Positions 1 through 7,888 of a stretch of DNA of 8,054 nt are shown piece after piece. The translations under genes were made by a program, and so were the position numbers. The DNA comes from an uncultured Limnohabitans sp. GTDB taxonomy: Bacteria > Pseudomonadota > Gammaproteobacteria > Burkholderiales > Burkholderiaceae_C. Positions within the stretch are counted from its first letter, which is position 1; each line of letters begins with the position of its first letter. The DNA is taken from NCBI RefSeq assembly GCF_937889215.1, contig NZ_CALBEX010000530.1, positions 1 to 8,054 of the forward strand, read 5' to 3'. The notes under the pieces were generated by a model, which did not search any database, was not told the origin of the DNA, and saw only the letters and a program-made list of their open reading frames with translations.

Positions 1-4
1 CCCC

Positions 5-45
5 AAACAAAACGCCCCCACCGGGAAAGCCACAGGTGGGGCGTT
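5..45 (-). terminator. Rho-independent terminator after fabF
   Basis: Positions 11-22 and 35-45 form an inverted repeat of 11 base pairs with one bulged base and a 12-base loop. Read on the minus strand, the GC-rich stem is followed by TTTTGTTT (positions 12 down to 5), which partly overlaps the stem end. It lies 21 bases past the fabF stop codon, where the end of the fab operon transcript is expected. The plus-strand side has no T run, so it should act mainly on minus-strand transcripts. Confidence 0.8.
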
Positions 46-66
46 GTGCATGTGGGTTGTCCTCTG

Positions 67-1311
67 TCAAATGCGCTTGAACACCAGCGAACCGTTGGTC
101 CCGCCAAAACCGAAATTGTTTTTCAGGGCCACATCGATTTTCACATCGCGTGCCGTGTTGGCACAGTAGTCCAGATCGCACTCGGGATCGGGGTTGAGCA
201 AGTTGATGGTCGGCGGCACTTTTTGGTGGTGCAAGGCCAACACAGTGAACACGCTCTCAATGCCGCCCGCGCCACCCAGAAGGTGACCGGTCATGGACTT
301 GGTGGAGCTGACCACGGTTTTATAAGCGTGATCGCCCAAGGCCGCCTTGATGGCATTGGTTTCGTTGATGTCCCCCAGCGGCGTGGAGGTGCCGTGCGCA
401 TTGAGGTAGTCAATTTGGTCGGCGTTGACACCGGCATTGCGCATGGCGTTGAGCATGGCGCGGCGGGGGCCGTCCATGCTGGGTGCGGTCATATGCCCGG
501 CGTCTGCGCTCATGCCGTAGCCACCGAGCTCGGCATAAATTTTGGCACCACGGGCCTTGGCGTGTTCGTACTCTTCGAGCACCATCACGCCAGCGCCTTC
601 ACCCAGCACAAAACCATCACGGTCTTTGTCCCAAGGGCGGGATGCGGCTGTGGGGTCGTCGTTGCGGGTCGACAAAGCGCGCATGGCTGCAAAGCCACCC
701 ACGCCCAATGGCGATACGGTGCCTTCGGAGCCACCTGCAATCATCACATCCGCGTCGCCGTATTCGATCAGACGACCGGCTTCGCCAATGCTGTGCAAGC
801 CTGTGGTGCACGCGGTCACAACGGCCAGGTTGGGGCCTTTGAAACCATGGCGCATCGAGACATGGCCCGAGATCATGTTGATGATTGAGGCCGGCACGAA
901 AAATGGGGAGATGCGGCGCGCGCCGCGCGAGACGTATTCAATGTGGGTTTCTTCGATGAGCGGCAAGCCGCCGATCCCCGACCCAATCACCACACCGGTG
1001 CGGCAGGCTTCTTCTTCACCCAGTGCATCGCCTGCGGGCAGGTTGGCATCTTGGATGGCCTGGGCTGCAGCGGCAATGCCGTAATGGATAAAGCGGTCCA
1101 TCGTCCGCGCTTCTTTGGCGGAAATGTACGACTCCAGATCAAAGTTTTTGACTTCACCCACAATCCGACAGGACATGGCTGAGGCATCAAAACGGGTGAT
1201 CGGACCAATGCCGGACTGACCGGCAAGCAGGTTGGACCATGCGTCGGCGACCGTGTTGCCCACGGGGCTGACGCATCCCAAACCCGTGACAACAACGCGG
1301 CGCCGGGTCAT
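67..1311 (-). CDS. fabF: FabF, beta-ketoacyl-ACP synthase II
   Basis: This is the elongating condensing enzyme of type II fatty-acid synthesis. It condenses malonyl-ACP with acyl-ACP, releasing CO2, in the cytoplasm. The 414-residue protein has the usual length and is complete. The Cys-His-His triad is visible: Cys168 in the motif TACTTG, His306 in NAHGTST and His343 in KSMTGH, with the conserved Lys338 just before it. The glycine-rich GFGGTN loop near residues 401-406 carries the gating phenylalanine typical of FabF. The ATG start lies 6 bases after the acpP stop, and a Shine-Dalgarno-like AAGAAGG sits inside the end of acpP (1323-1329), so the two genes are probably co-transcribed and translated together. 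It is the last gene of the cluster, followed by a hairpin terminator. FabB is an alternative name for related enzymes, but position next to acpP and sequence favour FabF. Confidence 0.97.
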   Translation of the reverse strand: MTRRRVVVTGLGCVSPVGNTVADAWSNLLAGQSGIGPITRFDASAMSCRIVGEVKNFDLESYISAKEARTMDRFIHYGIAAAAQAIQDANLPAGDALGEEEACRTGVVIGSGIGGLPLIEETHIEYVSRGARRISPFFVPASIINMISGHVSMRHGFKGPNLAVVTACTTGLHSIGEAGRLIEYGDADVMIAGGSEGTVSPLGVGGFAAMRALSTRNDDPTAASRPWDKDRDGFVLGEGAGVMVLEEYEHAKARGAKIYAELGGYGMSADAGHMTAPSMDGPRRAMLNAMRNAGVNADQIDYLNAHGTSTPLGDINETNAIKAALGDHAYKTVVSSTKSMTGHLLGGAGGIESVFTVLALHHQKVPPTINLLNPDPECDLDYCANTARDVKIDVALKNNFGFGGTNGSLVFKRI

Positions 1312-1317
1312 CGTCGA

Positions 1318-2356
<1,039 letters not shown>

Positions 2357-2360
<4 letters not shown>

Positions 2361-3308
2361 GCCAGGATTCCTTTCACTTCAGCCAAGGAGGCGGGGTCGT
2401 ACAAGGCCACGCCGCTCAATTCGGCGTCGATGCGCTTGGTCATGCCCGCCAGCACTTTGCCGGGGCCACACTCGACCAGGGTGCTCACGCCACGGGCCTT
2501 CATGGCTTGCACGCACTCGACCCAGCGTACCGGGCCAAAGGCTTGGCGGTACAGCGCGTCGCGGACCCGGTCTGCATCGGTTTCGACCGCCACATCGATG
2601 TTGTTCAGCACCGGGGATCTGCGGCACAGCCAAAGCCACGGTGGCCAGCTTCTCGCGCAGCTTTTCAGCGGCAGGCTTCATCAGGCTTGAGTGGAATGGG
2701 GCCGATACGGGCAAGATCAGCGCGCGCTTGGCACCCATGCTTTTCAGCACTTCGCAGGCCTTGTCCACGGCGGCTTTGCTGCCCGCAATCACGGTTTGTG
2801 CAGGGTCGTTGAAGTTCGCAGCTTGCACCACTTCGCCGCTGCCCGCAGGGAATGCGGCTAGAGCTTCTTGGCAGCCGGCAATGACCTTGTCCGAGGGCAA
2901 GCCCAAAATAGCGGCCATGGCACCCACGCCCACCGGCACAGCTTCTTGCATGGCCGCGGCGCGCAGGCGCACCAGCGGTGCAGCTTGTGCCAGCGTCAGC
3001 ACACCCGAAGCCACCAAGGCGCTGTATTCACCCAGCGAGTGCCCCGCCACCACAGACGGCTTGGCCCCCCCTTCGGCCAGCCAGGCGCGGTAAGCGGCCA
3101 CTGCCGAAACCAGCATCACCGGCTGGGTGTTGGTGGTCATGGCCAGCGCTTCTTTGGGGCCTTCGTGGATCAGTTGGGCCACGTCTTCGCCCAAGGCATC
3201 GGAGGCTTCTTTGAGGGTTTCGAGCACCACGGGGTGATCGCCCCAAGCGTCCAGCATACCCACCGATTGGGAGCCTTGGCCGGGAAAAACAAAAGCAAAT
3301 GAGGTCAT
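2357..3308 (-). CDS. fabD: FabD, malonyl-CoA:ACP transacylase, broken by a one-base frameshift
   Basis: FabD moves malonate from CoA to AcpP and so feeds every elongation round. From the ATG at 3306-3308 the protein shows the GQGSQ motif (Gln11), the nucleophile Ser91 in GHSLGEYS, Arg116 and His206 in SAPFHS, all matching the family. After Pro232 in VPQIP the frame goes wrong. The expected continuation VLNNIDV to CGPGKVLAGM and KGILA is intact in the next frame (2611 down to 2357). Removing one base in the run at 2611-2616 rejoins the halves into about 316 residues, the usual length. Uncorrected, the frame adds 77 unrelated arginine/glycine-rich residues and stops at 2379, giving a deceptively normal 309 residues. 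A TTG start at 3314 is possible, but ATG gives the family's usual N-terminus. No clear ribosome binding site precedes either. The repaired frame ends with the ATGA overlap with fabG. Confidence 0.93.
2609..2617 (-). other. fabD: Frameshift site in fabD
   Basis: On the minus strand the codons read ATC CCC GGT GCT, where family homology requires Ile-Pro-Val-Leu. Dropping one C from the four-C run gives ATC CCG GTG CTG, and dropping one G gives ATC CCC GTG CTG. Both restore the conserved protein. The extra base therefore lies within 2611-2616, but which base it is cannot be decided. Confidence 0.92.
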
Positions 3309-3399
3309 GTTCAAATTTTGGGTATCTGTAAAGAATCCGAGAAAGTGAATTGGGGCGTGTCGCGCATCACTGACCCGGGCTTGTCAAAGCCATCGTGAA
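3309..3399 (-). other. fabH-fabD gap with a short hairpin
   Basis: This 91-base stretch separates fabH from fabD, while its neighbours overlap. It contains a perfect five-base-pair stem with a four-base loop at 3378-3391 and no T run after it, so it is not a convincing terminator. A consensus TTGACA lies within that hairpin, but no -10 element sits at a proper distance. No clear Shine-Dalgarno sequence precedes the fabD ATG. Confidence 0.35.
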
Positions 3400-4377
3400 T
3401 CAATAACGCAGGAGCACCGAGCCCCAAGTGAAACCACCGCCCACGCCTTCAAGCATGAGGGTCTGACCGCGGTGGATGCGGCCGTCGCGCACGGCGGTGT
3501 CGAGCGCCAGCGGAATAGAGGCTGCAGAGGTGTTGCCGTGCTGGTCCACCGTCACCACCACCTTGTCGGCGCTCATTTTCAATTTTCTGGCGGTGCTTTG
3601 CATGATGCGGATGTTGGCCTGGTGCGGGATCAGCCAGTCGATGTCGGCATCGGTCAAGTTGGCCTTGGCCAAGCTGGCGCGGGCCGTGTCTTCGAGCACA
3701 CCTACAGCCAGTTTGAACACGGCCTGACCGTCCATTTTGAGAACAGGGTCGCCCAAAATACCGCCGCGGTTCACATGGCCCGGTACGCACAAGATGTCTT
3801 TGTATTTGCCGTCGGCATGCAGATCGGTGGCCAAAATGCCAGGCTGGTCTGAAGCCTCCAGAATGACCGCGCCTGCGCCGTCACCAAACAACACACAGGT
3901 GGTGCGGTCTTGGAAGTCGAGGATGCGGCTGAAAACTTCAGAACCAATGACCAAGGCGCGCTTCACCGAGCCCGACTGGATCATGGCATCGGCGATGGTC
4001 AGGGCGTAAATGAAGCCGCTGCACACCGCCTGCACATCAAATGCCGGGCAGCCTGCTGTGCCCAATTTGTTTTGCACCATGGTGGCCACCGACGGAAACA
4101 CCATGTCGGGAGTCGATGTGGCCACGATGATCAGGTCAAGATCGTCGGCCGAGATGCCAGCGGCGGCCAGCGCATGGCGCGCTGCTTCGGTCGCCAAATC
4201 GCTGCTGCCTTGGTCGTCAGCCGCAAAATGTCTCGCTCGGATGCCGGTGCGGTCGACGATCCATTCGTCCGATGTTTCCACGCCTTGCAGGGCCAATTCG
4301 GCCGCCAGATCGGCATTGGTGAGGCGGTTTTCTGGCAAGTAACTGCCAGTACCCAAGATGCGGGAGTAAATTCTCAT
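3400..4377 (-). CDS. fabH: FabH, beta-ketoacyl-ACP synthase III
   Basis: FabH begins fatty-acid synthesis by condensing acetyl-CoA with malonyl-ACP to acetoacetyl-ACP. The 325-residue protein is complete and of normal length. The catalytic triad is Cys119 in the motif QAVCSGF, His252 in IPHQANIRI and Asn282 in HGNTSAAS. The acyl-CoA binding region includes Trp39-Arg43 (the [10 protein letters not shown] motif), and the C-terminal GVGGGFTWG motif is diagnostic of the family. The ATG start overlaps the plsX stop in an ATGA arrangement, so it is probably translated by coupling; only a weak GGGAA-like site is visible well upstream. Branched-chain or longer-primer preference cannot be judged by eye. 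Confidence 0.97.
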   Translation of the reverse strand: MRIYSRILGTGSYLPENRLTNADLAAELALQGVETSDEWIVDRTGIRARHFAADDQGSSDLATEAARHALAAAGISADDLDLIIVATSTPDMVFPSVATMVQNKLGTAGCPAFDVQAVCSGFIYALTIADAMIQSGSVKRALVIGSEVFSRILDFQDRTTCVLFGDGAGAVILEASDQPGILATDLHADGKYKDILCVPGHVNRGGILGDPVLKMDGQAVFKLAVGVLEDTARASLAKANLTDADIDWLIPHQANIRIMQSTARKLKMSADKVVVTVDQHGNTSAASIPLALDTAVRDGRIHRGQTLMLEGVGGGFTWGSVLLRY

Positions 4378-5438
4378 ACAGGTGTGACCGTGGGTTGTTC
4401 CCGCTCGGCATGGGTGCCCATCAACAAAGGGGCGGCATGCGCGATGCGTTCACGAACGCGGTCAAGCAATTGATTCCGGCCTGCATCATAAGCGCGGTTC
4501 AAGGCCGTTTCGAAAGCAATTTCATCGGCGGAGCCATGGCTCTTGAACACCAACCCCCGCAAACCCAACAAAGCAGCGCCGTTGTAACGACGGTGGTCAA
4601 CACGGTTTTTAAAAGAAGATAAAACAGGATAAGCCACTATGGCCGCCATTTTCGTGAAGATGTTGCGAGAAAACTCATTCCTTAAGAACCCACCAATCAT
4701 GGTGGCCAGGCCTTCGCTGGCCTTCAAGGCCACGTTGCCCACAAAACCATCACAGACCACAATGTCCACGGTGCCCTTGAAAATGTCATTGCCTTCAACA
4801 TTGCCATGAAAGTTCAGGTCACCCGAGCGGCTGGCCGATCGCAGTAACTCGCCGGTTTTCTTGATGATCTCGTTGCCCTTGATGGCTTCTTCACCGATGT
4901 TGAGCAAACCCACTGTGGGGTTAGGCTTGTTTTGCAATACCGAAACCAAAGCCGAACCCATCACCGCAAACTGCAACAAATGCTCAGCCGTGCAATCCAC
5001 ATTCGCACCCAGATCGAGCATGGTGGTGCCGCCACCCTTAAAGTTGGGCATTTGGCCCGCGATGGCCGGACGGTCAATGCCATCCATGGTTTTGAGCACA
5101 TAGCGGGCAATTGCCATCAAGGCCCCGGTGTTGCCCGCCGACACAGCGGCCGCAGCCTTGCCATCGCGCACTTGCTCGATGGCCACCCGCATGGACGAGT
5201 CTTTTTTCTTGCGCAGCGCCACTTCCAAGGGGTCGTCCATCTCCACCACTTCGGAAGCGTGCACCACCTGAGCCCGGGGATCGGTCAAGCCCGTCAGGTC
5301 CTCGGCGCGGCCCACCAGCAGCAAACGGGCATCCGGGTGTGTGGACAAAAAACGTCGGCAAGCCGCCAGCGTGACGCGGGGACCGTGGTCGCCGCCCATG
5401 CAATCGACAGCCACAGTGATCGGGGTAGGCGAAGTCAT
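4374..5438 (-). CDS. plsX: PlsX, phosphate acyltransferase
   Basis: PlsX converts acyl-ACP and phosphate into acyl phosphate, which the membrane enzyme PlsY uses to acylate glycerol 3-phosphate, the first step of phospholipid synthesis. It is a soluble, peripherally membrane-associated enzyme. The 354-residue protein carries the expected motifs: [10 protein letters not shown] at 11-20, SAGNTGALM at 100-108, LDLGANVDC at 141-149, NIGEEAIKG at 180-188, VEGNDIFKG at 214-222 and VCDGFVGN at 228-235. The ATG start has AAGGA four bases upstream (5443-5447). The stop overlaps the fabH start. A strong terminator separates it from rpmF, so it is probably the first gene of its own transcript; an extended -10 candidate lies just upstream. 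Confidence 0.97.
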   Translation of the reverse strand: MTSPTPITVAVDCMGGDHGPRVTLAACRRFLSTHPDARLLLVGRAEDLTGLTDPRAQVVHASEVVEMDDPLEVALRKKKDSSMRVAIEQVRDGKAAAAVSAGNTGALMAIARYVLKTMDGIDRPAIAGQMPNFKGGGTTMLDLGANVDCTAEHLLQFAVMGSALVSVLQNKPNPTVGLLNIGEEAIKGNEIIKKTGELLRSASRSGDLNFHGNVEGNDIFKGTVDIVVCDGFVGNVALKASEGLATMIGGFLRNEFSRNIFTKMAAIVAYPVLSSFKNRVDHRRYNGAALLGLRGLVFKSHGSADEIAFETALNRAYDAGRNQLLDRVRERIAHAAPLLMGTHAEREQPTVTPV

Positions 5439-5465
5439 GACATCCTTGGACTCAAAACAAAAATC

Positions 5466-5474
5466 AGCATATCA
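5466..5474 (-). promoter_or_regulatory. Candidate extended -10 promoter for plsX
   Basis: On the minus strand TGATATGCT combines a TGn extension with a -10 hexamer matching four of six consensus bases (TATGCT). It lies just downstream of the rpmF terminator and about 28 bases before the plsX ATG, giving a short leader. No good -35 hexamer is present at 16-18 bases, which is tolerated by extended -10 promoters. The call is supported mainly by position. Confidence 0.35.
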
Positions 5475-5482
5475 AAGGCCAC

Positions 5483-5524
5483 AAAAACAAAAAGCCCGAT
5501 GCTACTTTAAAAGTAGCGCCGGGC
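5483..5524 (-). terminator. Rho-independent terminator between rpmF and plsX
   Basis: On the minus strand GCCCG (5524-5520) pairs with CGGGC (5498-5494), and GCTACT pairs with AGTAGC inside it. The two stems are separated by only one G-U pair and one mismatch. The hairpin is followed at once by TTTTTGTTTTT (5493 down to 5483), and it sits 28 bases after the rpmF stop. It has no T run on the plus-strand side. It should end most yceD-rpmF transcripts before plsX. Confidence 0.85.
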
Positions 5525-5551
5525 CTGTGCAGGCTTAAGGGCTGACGCCGA

Positions 5552-5734
5552 TCAGGCTTCTGATTTGTTTTTCAACACTTGGCGGCCACGGTAAAAGCCG
5601 TTGGGGCTGATGTGGTGACGCAGGTGTGTTTCGCCAGTGGTCGGCTCAACAGCGATGCCGGGCACATTCAGGGCGTTGTGTGAACGGTGCATACCGCGCT
5701 TGGAAGGCGATTTTTTGTTTTGCTGAACAGCCAT
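5552..5734 (-). CDS. rpmF: Ribosomal protein L32 (bL32)
   Basis: bL32 is a small basic protein of the large ribosomal subunit. The 60-residue product begins [20 protein letters not shown], the classic L32 start, and lacks the zinc-binding cysteine pairs found in some bacteria. The ATG at 5732-5734 is chosen because it gives the family N-terminus and has a strong AAGGAG five bases upstream. The frame stays open for 30 more codons to an ATG at 5824, but that extension has no L32 similarity and would start inside the promoter. Its neighbours yceD and plsX are the usual ones. A perfect TATAAT lies about 93 bases before the ATG, leaving a leader of roughly 85 bases with possible hairpins, which would give a transcript independent of yceD. 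Confidence 0.97.
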   Translation of the reverse strand: MAVQQNKKSPSKRGMHRSHNALNVPGIAVEPTTGETHLRHHISPNGFYRGRQVLKNKSEA

Positions 5735-5739
5735 GGTGG

Positions 5740-5745
5740 CTCCTT
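5740..5745 (-). promoter_or_regulatory. rpmF Shine-Dalgarno sequence
   Basis: AAGGAG on the minus strand lies five bases before the ATG at 5734 and decides the start of rpmF against the in-frame ATG at 5824. It directly adjoins one arm of a seven-base-pair inverted repeat (5747-5753 with 5776-5782). Confidence 0.8.
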
Positions 5746-5746
5746 G

Positions 5747-5815
5747 GAAGCTGGGAGGCCGCGCAAATGAAAACGCAGCTTCTGGTTGATGGGAATGTCT
5801 CCCAGCAGAACTGGG
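5747..5815 (-). other. Possible structured leader of rpmF
   Basis: Two inverted repeats lie in the predicted leader. GAAGCTG (5747-5753) pairs with CAGCTTC (5776-5782) across a 22-base loop, and CCCAG (5801-5805) pairs with CTGGG (5811-5815) across a five-base loop. The first hairpin ends one base from the ribosome binding site. Ribosomal protein leaders are often regulatory, but no known leader class is recognised here. Confidence 0.35.
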
Positions 5816-5826
5816 CGAAGCCATTG

Positions 5827-5855
5827 ATTATAGCCTAAGCGAAAGCTTCTTGGAA
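5827..5855 (-). promoter_or_regulatory. Promoter upstream of rpmF
   Basis: A perfect TATAAT (5832 to 5827, minus strand) is preceded at 17 bases by TTCCAA (5855 to 5850), which matches three of six bases of the -35 consensus. Transcription should begin near 5820. The element lies in the 137-base gap between yceD and rpmF, so rpmF can be expressed without yceD. Confidence 0.65.
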
Positions 5856-5871
5856 GGCGTTCAAAGCCCTG

Positions 5872-6420
5872 CTATTTAGAAGTGTCCGATTTGAGGCCTG
5901 CCAACACGCCAAACGGATTGGGGCGCTCAGAGGCCAGTTCAAACTCAGGATCGGCCGCCGACATGGGCAGCACCTCTGGGCACACCTCGTGCAAAGGCAC
6001 CAGTGGCAAAGACAAAATCAACTCGTCCTCGACCAAGGCCAGCGCGTCAAAGTCGCGACTGATGACCAAAATGTCCTCTTCCGCCTCGTCATCGAGTGCC
6101 GCCGCCGTGGCTTCATCGGCCACAAAACGGAACGAGCGTTCGGCTTCAACCGCCGCCAGCACCGGCGTCAAGCAGCGCTGGCACTGCATGGGCAAATGCA
6201 CCGAGGCCTTCAGGTCCAAACCCACCTGGTCGCCACCTGTCGGCTGCGCGATGCCGTGGCCTTGCAACTGCCACACCACCGGGCCGGCCACCAGCGCATC
6301 GCCAAATTGCTCTTCAGCCAAACGCGGCCAACCAACCAGTTGGCCCTGGCCTTTCAAGCTGACGGCGTCGCGGGCAAACGCCACGACATCCAAATGTTGG
6401 GGGTCCAATTTTTTTTCCAT
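5872..6420 (-). CDS. yceD: YceD family protein (DUF177)
   Basis: This conserved cytoplasmic protein is almost always found before rpmF and is linked in other organisms to 23S rRNA accumulation; its exact biochemical role is not settled. The 182-residue protein has the family landmarks: a CxxC pair at Cys80 and Cys83 (MQCQRC), a further cysteine at Cys147 in EVCPE, the segment DELILSLPLVPLHE at 132-145, and the conserved C-terminal NPFGVLAGLK at 168-177. A strongly acidic stretch lies near residues 102-116. The ATG at 6418-6420 has no visible Shine-Dalgarno sequence. It is divergent from the Maf gene across 50 bases and is followed by a 137-base gap holding the rpmF promoter. Confidence 0.92.
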   Translation of the reverse strand: MEKKLDPQHLDVVAFARDAVSLKGQGQLVGWPRLAEEQFGDALVAGPVVWQLQGHGIAQPTGGDQVGLDLKASVHLPMQCQRCLTPVLAAVEAERSFRFVADEATAAALDDEAEEDILVISRDFDALALVEDELILSLPLVPLHEVCPEVLPMSAADPEFELASERPNPFGVLAGLKSDTSK

Positions 6421-6426
6421 GGCTGC

Positions 6427-6432
6427 AGTGTA
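6427..6432 (-). promoter_or_regulatory. Weak -10-like element at the yceD start
   Basis: TACACT on the minus strand matches four of six -10 consensus bases and ends six bases before the yceD ATG. If used, transcription would start at or next to the ATG and give a leaderless or nearly leaderless message, which would fit the lack of a ribosome binding site. No convincing -35 is visible. Confidence 0.22.
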
Positions 6433-6470
6433 AGAGAATCACCTATCCGAATTTCACTTGGGTTTGCGTT

Positions 6471-7091
6471 TTGACCTCCACTTTCTCCCCTTTTGGCACC
6501 CACAGTTCAGCCAGCCGAGCCCTGGTGCTGGGCTCGACATCGCGCTACCGGCGCGAATTGCTGGAGCGATTGCGCATCCCCTTTGGCGTGACCGCGCCCG
6601 ATGTGGATGAAACCCCTTTGCCCGGCGAAGCCCCCAAAGCCCTGGCTCTGCGCTTGGCCTTGGCCAAAGCCCAAGCCGTAGCCGCACTGCACCCCGAGGC
6701 GGTGGTCATCGGCTCGGACCAAGTGGCTGACTTGGCCGGTCAGCCTTTGGGCAAACCCGGCGAGCACGCCCGCGCTGTGCAGCAACTGCGCCAAATGCGC
6801 GGCCAAACCGTGATTTTTCAAACCGCCGTGGCGGTGGTCTGCTTGGCCACCGGCTTTGAACAGGTGGAACTGGCCGAAGTGCGGGTGGTCTTTCGGGACC
6901 TGAGCGATGACGAAATCGAGGCCTACCTTCAAGCCGAAAAACCTTATGACTGCGCAGGCAGTGCCAAGAGCGAAGGGCTGGGCATTGCCCTGCTGGCGTC
7001 CATCGACAACGACGATCCGACCGCATTGGTCGGTTTGCCCCTGATCCGCACGGCACGCTTGCTGCGCCAAGCCGGAGTGAAACTGCTGTGA
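6471..7091 (+). CDS. yceF: Maf family nucleotide pyrophosphatase, YceF type
   Basis: Maf proteins hydrolyse modified nucleoside triphosphates to monophosphates and pyrophosphate; the E. coli YceF subgroup prefers 7-methyl-GTP. The 206-residue protein shows GSTSRYR at 21-27, PDVDET at 43-48, GSDQV with the likely catalytic Asp83, GKP at 94-96 and the YceF-like YDCAGSAKSEG at 159-169, followed by DDPTALVGLPLI at 181-192. The last two segments place it with YceF and not with the dTTPase-type Maf (YhdE). The start is uncertain: TTG at 6471 is the first usable start in this frame, has no clear ribosome binding site and adds about a dozen residues beyond the usual N-terminus. A non-ATG start nearer the GSTS motif is possible. 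It is divergent from yceD, as in E. coli. Confidence 0.92.
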   Translation: MTSTFSPFGTHSSASRALVLGSTSRYRRELLERLRIPFGVTAPDVDETPLPGEAPKALALRLALAKAQAVAALHPEAVVIGSDQVADLAGQPLGKPGEHARAVQQLRQMRGQTVIFQTAVAVVCLATGFEQVELAEVRVVFRDLSDDEIEAYLQAEKPYDCAGSAKSEGLGIALLASIDNDDPTALVGLPLIRTARLLRQAGVKLL

Positions 7092-7867
7092 ACACCCCTG
7101 AACACACCGCCCGCAAAGGCCGCCTGTTGTTGGTGCCCACGCCCTTGGACTTTGGCTGCGCGGAACAAGCCCCCATCACCGATGTCTTACCCGAAGCCAC
7201 ACTGGCTGCGGCTGCAGGCATCCGCCACTGGGTGTGCGAGAACGCCAAAACCACCCGGGCATTTTTGAAGCGCGTGGGCGAAACCCACCCGCTGGTTGCG
7301 CCCTTGGCCGAACAAAGCATCACCGAATTGCCACGCCATGTGCACAAAAAAGGCGATCACCAATCGGGTTTTGACGGCAAACCTTTGCTGGTCGCAGCAT
7401 TACAAGGCCATGACGTCGGCCTGATCAGCGAAGCGGGCATGCCCGCTGTGGCCGACCCCGGCAGTTCTGTGGTGCGGGGTGCACACGATTTGGGCTTGCG
7501 CGTGCTGCCGCTGGTGGGCCCGGTGTCTCTGCTGCTGGCCTTGGCGGCCAGTGGCCTCAATGGCCAAAACTTCGCGTTTGTGGGTTATTTGCCGCAAGAC
7601 GCAGGTGAACGCGCTGCACGCTTGAAGCAACTCGAGTCCTTGGCCCAAAAAACCGGGCAAACCCAGTTGTGGATCGAAACCCCCTACCGCAACGCAGCCA
7701 TGCTCAGCGGTCTGCTGCAAAGCCTGCAGACCAACACCAGACTGGCCATTGCCAGCGGCCTGACGTTGCCATCGGCCAGCATCCAGAGCCACACCGTGGC
7801 GCAATGGAAAAAGGGCCTGAAAGGCCCTGATGGTCACACGCCTGCGGTCTATGCCATCGGGCCTTGA
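7088..7867 (+). CDS. SAM-dependent methyltransferase, tetrapyrrole methylase family, RsmI-like
   Basis: The protein resembles RsmI, which 2'-O-methylates C1402 of 16S rRNA, and other tetrapyrrole (corrin/porphyrin) methylases. Visible landmarks are LLVPTPLD at 14-21, CENAKTTRAFL at 50-60, GLISEAGMPAVADPG at 111-125 (the glycine-rich SAM-binding region), VGPVSLLLALAASGL at 143-157, FVGYLP at 164-169 and ETPYRN at 197-202. RsmI itself usually reads EDTR and SDAGTP at the matching places, so this is likely a paralogue whose substrate is unknown. Its 259 residues are somewhat short of RsmI. The GTG start overlaps the Maf stop in a GTGA arrangement, so the two are probably translated together. Its stop lies only 21 bases from the end of the convergent peptidase gene, and its last codons contain a hairpin that may terminate that gene. 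Confidence 0.85.
   Translation: MNTPEHTARKGRLLLVPTPLDFGCAEQAPITDVLPEATLAAAAGIRHWVCENAKTTRAFLKRVGETHPLVAPLAEQSITELPRHVHKKGDHQSGFDGKPLLVAALQGHDVGLISEAGMPAVADPGSSVVRGAHDLGLRVLPLVGPVSLLLALAASGLNGQNFAFVGYLPQDAGERAARLKQLESLAQKTGQTQLWIETPYRNAAMLSGLLQSLQTNTRLAIASGLTLPSASIQSHTVAQWKKGLKGPDGHTPAVYAIGP
7808..7828 (-). terminator. Candidate terminator of the convergent peptidase gene, inside the methylase gene
   Basis: AGGGCCT (7812-7818) and AGGCCCT (7822-7828) form a perfect seven-base-pair stem with a three-base loop. Read on the minus strand the stem runs into five T residues (7812 to 7808). It lies about 60 bases after the stop of the minus-strand peptidase gene, and the 21-base gap between the two genes is too small for a terminator. 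On the plus strand no T run follows. Confidence 0.5.
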
Positions 7868-7888
7868 AACACCATGAAGGCGAAGGTC

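Noticed and set aside
46..888. Long plus-strand open frame opposite fabF
   Set aside because: It is the antisense shadow of a gene with clear FabF catalytic motifs, and its translation resembles no family I recognise. Similar long shadows opposite fabG, fabH and fabD were dropped for the same reason.
2379..2608. Arginine/glycine-rich C-terminal domain of FabD as a novel fusion
   Set aside because: It is the out-of-frame reading of the normal FabD C-terminus, which is fully conserved in the adjacent frame.
3309..3314. TTG start of fabD two codons upstream of the ATG
   Set aside because: It adds only two residues, has no better ribosome binding site, and the ATG gives the usual FabD N-terminus.
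3359..3387. Promoter for fabD based on the consensus TTGACA at 3382-3387
   Set aside because: The -10 position at 17 bases reads CGCGAC and no alternative at 15-19 bases is acceptable.
3378..3391. Terminator between fabH and fabD
   Set aside because: The five-base-pair hairpin is short and is followed by GC-rich sequence with no T run on the minus strand.
5735..5824. In-frame 30-codon N-terminal extension of rpmF starting at the ATG at 5824
   Set aside because: L32 proteins begin with the MAVQQNK-type sequence found at 5734, which has a strong AAGGAG. The upstream ATG has none and falls within the predicted promoter region.
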